Of a stretch of 37,023 nucleotides of DNA, positions 33,527 to 37,023 are shown piece by piece; the first letter of the stretch is position 1; each line of letters begins with the position of its first letter. The notes beneath the pieces were generated by a model. That model saw nothing but the letters and a program-made list of their open reading frames with translations. It was not told the DNA's origin and ran no database searches. The stretch covers positions 1 through 37,023 of the forward strand of contig JAKSNU010000014.1 in assembly GCA_024399535.1 (NCBI GenBank), read 5' to 3'. The translations under genes were made by a program, and so were the position numbers. The DNA comes from Paludibacteraceae bacterium (GTDB lineage Bacteria; Bacteroidota; Bacteroidia; Bacteroidales; Paludibacteraceae).

Positions 33527-35115
33527 GCGTATTGAGGTATAGCATTACGGTGTCTTTTATTTTGTTGTGCCTGACAATGGCGGGACGCGACATAGTGGTG
33601 CTTTACGACAACGATGTGCATTGTGCAGTGGATGGTTATGCGGCTATGGCAGAACTGAAAAAACAGTATTCAGAAGAAAATGATGTCATAGTAGTTTCGA
33701 GCGGTGATTATTTGCAGGGTGGAATAATTGGGGCAAGCTCAGAGGGGAGCGATATAATCAGGATAATGAATAGCGTCGGCTATGATGCAGTCACTCTCGG
33801 CAATCACGAGTTTGATTACGGCATAGACGTGATGAAGCAGAGAATGGGAGAACTGACAGCCGAGGTGGTCAGTTGCAATTTGAAATATGAAAACAGGAGA
33901 GTATTTGCAGGATACACAATAATAAATAGAGGAGAACGCAGGGTCGCTTTTGTCGGAGTATGCACGCCGACTTCCATACAATCGTCAACACCTGCAAATT
34001 TTATGGATGAAGGCGGACGTTTTGTTTATGATTTCAGTTGGAATGATATCGTATGGGAAGTTCAGGATGCAGTGGATAAGGCTCGTGGTGAAGGTGCTGA
34101 TTACGTAATAGTTCTTTCTCATCTTGGTGAAGAACCTGATGAGAAAGGTGTTACTTCGGAATACGTGATAAGCAAGACTACTGGAATAGATATGCTTGCC
34201 GACGGACATTCTCACAGTACAGTCGAGAGAAAAATGGTAAGGGACAAGAATGGTAAAGAAGTTATACTGACTCAGACTGGTTCGAGATTTGGCAACATCG
34301 GGCTACTGGTGATACATGACGATGGAGAACTGGAAAACAGACTCATCAGAACAGAAACGGTAGAGAAAAACAATGATGCAACTGCAAGAGTGATAGATGA
34401 AATCAGGAAGAACGTTAATGCGAAATACGGGCAGAGGGTAGGCAGGACAAGCGTCAAGCTGAGAATATATGATGACAATGGCGAAAGATTGGTGAGAAGC
34501 CAGGAGTGTAATATGGGCGATTTTGCTACAGATGCCGTAAGAATGTTGACTGGTGCTGAAATGGCTTTCATGAATGGCGGAAGCTTGAGAGTTGATTTGG
34601 ATGAAGGCAGGATAAGATATCAAGACCTGCATGAAGTGGAACCTTTCGGATGTAAAATCCTTATGGCAAGGGTTACTGGCGAAAAAATACTTGACATACT
34701 CGAAGGCAGTGTAGCTTTCCTTCCTGAAGAATCTGGCACTTTCTTGCAAGTGTCGGGAATAAGGTTCAAAGTCAATGCGTCAATCAAAAGTCCGGCGATT
34801 TTCAGCAGCGATGGTTTCATTACAGGTTATGAAGGCGAAAGAAGGGTCAGCGATGTCTATGTTATGCAAGACGGAAAATGGGTTAAACTGGAAAAAGACA
34901 GAGAGTATGTGATTGCCACAACTGACTATTGCCTGATTAAAAAAGGTTGCCATAACATATTCGCTGGCTGTATGGTGGAAAAAGGGTCGGAAGGAGTATT
35001 GATGACCGACATAATGGCGCAATATATTAAAAAAAACCTTCGTGGAAAGGTTGGCAGACAATACAGGAAACAAGACAGCAGAATAATTATCATACAAAAT
35101 GTTACTGGAAAATAA
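33523..35115 (+). CDS. 5'-nucleotidase/UshA-like metallophosphoesterase
   Basis: A 530-residue secreted phosphoesterase. A signal peptide covers about the first 20 residues (SITVSFILLCLTMAG). The calcineurin-type metal motifs are DNDVH (29-33), SSGDYLQG (59-66), GNHEFD (93-98), SHLGEE and DGHSHS near 230. The C-terminal 5'-nucleotidase domain begins near 330 (GDFATDAVR and FMNGGSLRVDL). It is expected to release phosphate and nucleosides from nucleotides in the periplasm. It overlaps the previous gene by ATGA and the next by 17 bases. Confidence 0.92.
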   Translation: MSVLRYSITVSFILLCLTMAGRDIVVLYDNDVHCAVDGYAAMAELKKQYSEENDVIVVSSGDYLQGGIIGASSEGSDIIRIMNSVGYDAVTLGNHEFDYGIDVMKQRMGELTAEVVSCNLKYENRRVFAGYTIINRGERRVAFVGVCTPTSIQSSTPANFMDEGGRFVYDFSWNDIVWEVQDAVDKARGEGADYVIVLSHLGEEPDEKGVTSEYVISKTTGIDMLADGHSHSTVERKMVRDKNGKEVILTQTGSRFGNIGLLVIHDDGELENRLIRTETVEKNNDATARVIDEIRKNVNAKYGQRVGRTSVKLRIYDDNGERLVRSQECNMGDFATDAVRMLTGAEMAFMNGGSLRVDLDEGRIRYQDLHEVEPFGCKILMARVTGEKILDILEGSVAFLPEESGTFLQVSGIRFKVNASIKSPAIFSSDGFITGYEGERRVSDVYVMQDGKWVKLEKDREYVIATTDYCLIKKGCHNIFAGCMVEKGSEGVLMTDIMAQYIKKNLRGKVGRQYRKQDSRIIIIQNVTGK

Positions 35116-35839
35116 AGTCGCACTGATTACAGGTGCTGCAAGAGGCATCGGCAAAGCCGTTGCCTTGAAATACGCAAGCGAAGGATGCAACATTGCATTC
35201 ACTGATTTGGAAATTAATGATATAGCAAATGCAACTATCTCCGAGATTGAGGCTTTTGGAGTGAAGGTGAAAGGATATGCCTCAAACGCAGCAGATTTCG
35301 AGGAGACTCATAAGGTGGTAGATGCTGTGATGGCTGATTTCGGTAGGATAGATATCTTAGTGAATAACGCAGGAATCACCAAAGACGGATTGTTGCTCAG
35401 AATGACTGAAAGTCAATGGGACGCTGTGCTTACTGTGAATCTGAAGTCCGCTTTTAACTTCACACATGCCGTTGCACCTATAATGATGAAACAGAGAAGT
35501 GGTTCCATAATCAATATGAGTTCGGTGGTTGGAGTGAATGGTAATGCAGGTCAGATAAACTATTCGTCGTCTAAGGCAGGACTCATAGGATTGGCGAAAT
35601 CAACTGCTAAGGAGCTGGGCTCAAGGGGAATCAGAGCTAATTGTATTGCTCCTGGATTTATTATCACCGAGATGACTGGGAAAATATCAGAGGAGGCGCG
35701 GAAAGAGTGGGAAAAGATGATTCCGTTGCGTCGTGGCGGAACTGTCGACGAAGTTGCAAAAGTGGCATTGTTCCTCGGTTCTGACATGTCATCGTATGTT
35801 TCTGGTCAGGTGATACACGTCTGCGGAGGTATGAGTTGA
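35099..35839 (+). CDS. fabG: 3-oxoacyl-ACP reductase FabG-like SDR
   Basis: A 246-residue short-chain dehydrogenase with TGAARGIG (11-18), NNAG (89-92) and the catalytic S142, Y155 and K159. Length and the C-terminal SDMSSYVSGQVIHVCGGMS fit FabG, which reduces 3-oxoacyl-ACP with NADPH in fatty acid synthesis. No other fatty acid gene is adjacent, so a different SDR substrate is possible. It ends the plus operon; radC comes from the other side with a 4-base gap and no terminator between. Confidence 0.88.
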   Translation: MLLENKVALITGAARGIGKAVALKYASEGCNIAFTDLEINDIANATISEIEAFGVKVKGYASNAADFEETHKVVDAVMADFGRIDILVNNAGITKDGLLLRMTESQWDAVLTVNLKSAFNFTHAVAPIMMKQRSGSIINMSSVVGVNGNAGQINYSSSKAGLIGLAKSTAKELGSRGIRANCIAPGFIITEMTGKISEEARKEWEKMIPLRRGGTVDEVAKVALFLGSDMSSYVSGQVIHVCGGMS

Positions 35840-35843
35840 GATG

Positions 35844-36545
35844 CTATAAAGTGTCGAGTCTGTCATTCTCTTGGAATGAATAGTATTTTTCAAGGTCTGA
35901 GGTGATTATTATATGGTCAATGAAGTGAATGTCAAGACATTTGCAAGCATTAATCATTCGGGATGTCATCGCAGTGTCGGCAGCACTTGGGGTAGGATCG
36001 CCTGAAGGGTGATTATGAGCAAAGACTATCCCGGCAGCATTATATTTTATGGCCTCGTGCATTACAATGCGGATATCTACTACGACGTTGTTCTTGCCCC
36101 CAATGGCAATTTGACGGGTGGCAATGATTTTGTTGCGGACGTTTAGGAATATGCACCAGAAGTTTTCCGTTTCAAGGTCGGCAAGTCGGAGGTATAGACA
36201 CTCAATGACATCTTTGGCAGATTTGATAGTGCTGACATTGCGTCGTGAGAGATTGTGCCGGCGTCCCAATTCAAGAGCAGCAAGCAGGTGCATCGCTTTA
36301 ACTTCGCCTATGCCACTGAATGTTTGAGTCATCTCTTCAAGAGATAGGTTGGCGAGCAAAGTGAGGTTGTTATCTACGCTTTCAAGAAGTTCAGCTGAAA
36401 GTTCAAGGACGTTTTTGCCTTTAATGCCAGAACCGAGTAGAACTGCTAAAAGTTCTTTATCTGACAACTCACGGACACCACAATGTATTAGTTTTTCGCG
36501 AGGTTGTTCTGCTTCTGATAGTTCTTTAATATTCATTGTCTGCAT
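35844..36545 (-). CDS. radC: RadC family JAB/MPN-domain protein
   Basis: A 233-residue protein with an N-terminal helix-hairpin-helix-like part (LANLSLEEMTQTFSGIGEVKA) and a C-terminal JAMM metalloprotease-like domain, motif HNHPSGDPTPSAAD at 177-190. The name comes from an old link to DNA repair that is disputed; the biochemical role is not established. An alternative start three codons in (36536) is equally good and would give a longer leader from the promoter. Confidence 0.92.
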   Translation of the reverse strand: MQTMNIKELSEAEQPREKLIHCGVRELSDKELLAVLLGSGIKGKNVLELSAELLESVDNNLTLLANLSLEEMTQTFSGIGEVKAMHLLAALELGRRHNLSRRNVSTIKSAKDVIECLYLRLADLETENFWCIFLNVRNKIIATRQIAIGGKNNVVVDIRIVMHEAIKYNAAGIVFAHNHPSGDPTPSAADTAMTSRMINACKCLDIHFIDHIIITSDLEKYYSFQENDRLDTL

Positions 36546-36561
36546 TGGTTGATATGTTTTG

Positions 36562-36593
36562 CAAAGGTATGATAATATATTGGTTCTGGCAAG
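36562..36593 (-). promoter_or_regulatory. Promoter of radC
   Basis: TACCTTTG (36569-36562) is an exact -7 box on the minus strand; CTTG (36593-36590), 20 bases upstream, matches the TTTG box in three of four bases. The leader to the first ATG would be about 10 bases. Confidence 0.6.
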
Positions 36594-36660
36594 AAAAATC
36601 GCAAAAATTTGTCAAGGTGTTTTTTGACGACCTCCAATGACGACCACCAGCAACACCATT

Positions 36661-36759
36661 ACGCCCTGCAGGGGCATCGGGCTTTCAGCCCAGGGCAAGT
36701 GCGAAGCACGACACCCTGGGTTAACATGAACGACAATATGTGTACGCCCTGCAGGGGCA
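36661..36759. repeat. Hairpin-rich palindromic intergenic element
   Basis: Two exact copies of ACGCCCTGCAGGGGCA (36661-36676 and 36744-36759), each holding the palindrome CCCTGCAGGG, frame a set of stems: GGGCTTTCAGCCC (36679-36691), and CCCAGGG (36689-36695) pairing with CCCTGGG (36714-36720) around GTGCGAAGCAC (36699-36709). The element is clearly G/C-richer than its surroundings. Similar palindromic units are, as I recall, scattered in many Bacteroidetes genomes. An open frame across it (36609-36797) is not a gene. Confidence 0.7.
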
Positions 36760-36784
36760 AAAGCACTATTTCCGCATTTTCCGC

Positions 36785-36963
36785 ATATTCTGCGTGAAAC
36801 AGAACTCGATTTTCTTTATCTCACGCAGAATACATAGTTTTCTTTATCTCACGCAGAATACATAGTTTTCTTTATCTCACGCAGAATACGCGGAATTATG
36901 GGAATTTCTTTTCTGCGTATTCTGCGTATTCTGCGTGAAACAGAACACGAATTCTGCGTGAAA
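36785..36963. repeat. TTCTGCGTGA repeat cluster with 28-bp tandem units
   Basis: A 28-base unit stands at 36810-36837 and 36838-36865 and continues for 24 bases to 36889. Around it lie further copies of TTCTGCGTGA in the opposite sense (36789-36798, 36925-36940, 36951-36962) and a short TTCTGCGTA doublet at 36911-36928. There are no unique spacers, so this is not a CRISPR array. It is the same family as the cluster at 225-370. Confidence 0.85.
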
Positions 36964-37023
36964 TTGAAGTCAGAGGGTCGTTCGGAGCAGAGAAAACGTC
37001 TGCAAATCCTTTTTTTCTCTTCT

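Noticed and set aside
36609-36797. 62-codon frame at the right edge
   Set aside because: Consists of the palindromic repeat element; such frames recur wherever the repeat does.
36785-36963. CRISPR array
   Set aside because: Repeats are directly adjacent or irregularly spaced, no unique spacers and no cas genes.

Overview
The window looks like a chromosomal segment of an anaerobic member of the Bacteroidales (Prevotella/Bacteroides-like; family not resolved). Grounds: promoters of the form TTTG-N19/20-TAnnTTTG instead of -35/-10 boxes, almost no Shine-Dalgarno sequences, families typical of Bacteroidetes (DUF4837 lipoprotein, DUF5723-type barrel with TSP3 repeats and OmpA domain, DapL lysine pathway, second RsmI-like methyltransferase), and a trimeric NAD(H)-linked [FeFe] hydrogenase. 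No rRNA, tRNA, CRISPR array, intact insertion sequence or prophage was seen.

Layout. 1-380: non-coding, with long T tracts, copies of a CACGCAGAA-type dispersed repeat and the groE terminator. 382-2292 (minus): groES-groEL with its own promoter. 2378-21127 (minus): fourteen genes packed with gaps of 24 bases or fewer and several ATGA overlaps, read as manC, dapL, pheT, a lipoprotein, a DUF5723/TSP3/OmpA protein, an M23 peptidase, rel, a DUF4837 lipoprotein, pdxA, a polysaccharide deacetylase-like protein, two glycosyltransferases, rlmH and nadC. The one clear promoter is before manC. The run joins envelope building, (p)ppGpp control, translation and cofactor synthesis.

21345-22379 (minus): a solitary DpnA-like adenine methyltransferase carrying an N-terminal DpnD/PcfM-like domain, with three GATC sites within 34 bases just upstream. 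22380-23115: about 700 bases without an intact gene, holding the 3' remnant of a secreted-protein gene, an 11-bp tandem repeat and a possible second remnant. 23116-27301 (minus): hydB-hydA-hydC hydrogenase operon with a strong promoter and terminator.

27302-27527: a divergent control region with two near-ideal promoters and a 20-bp palindrome roughly midway. 27528-35839 (plus): an eight-gene operon (lipoprotein, TPR protein, DedA, AroE, MFS transporter, RsmI-like methyltransferase, 5'-nucleotidase-like protein, FabG-like reductase). 35844-36545 (minus): radC, convergent with the operon. 36600-37023: two repeat families, one hairpin-rich with CCCTGCAGGG palindromes, and one built on TTCTGCGTGA that is the same family as at the left edge.

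The most unusual items are the DpnD-DpnA-like fusion with GATC sites in its own upstream region, the divergent hydrogenase/lipoprotein control region, and the gene-remnant zone between the methyltransferase and the hydrogenase operon.
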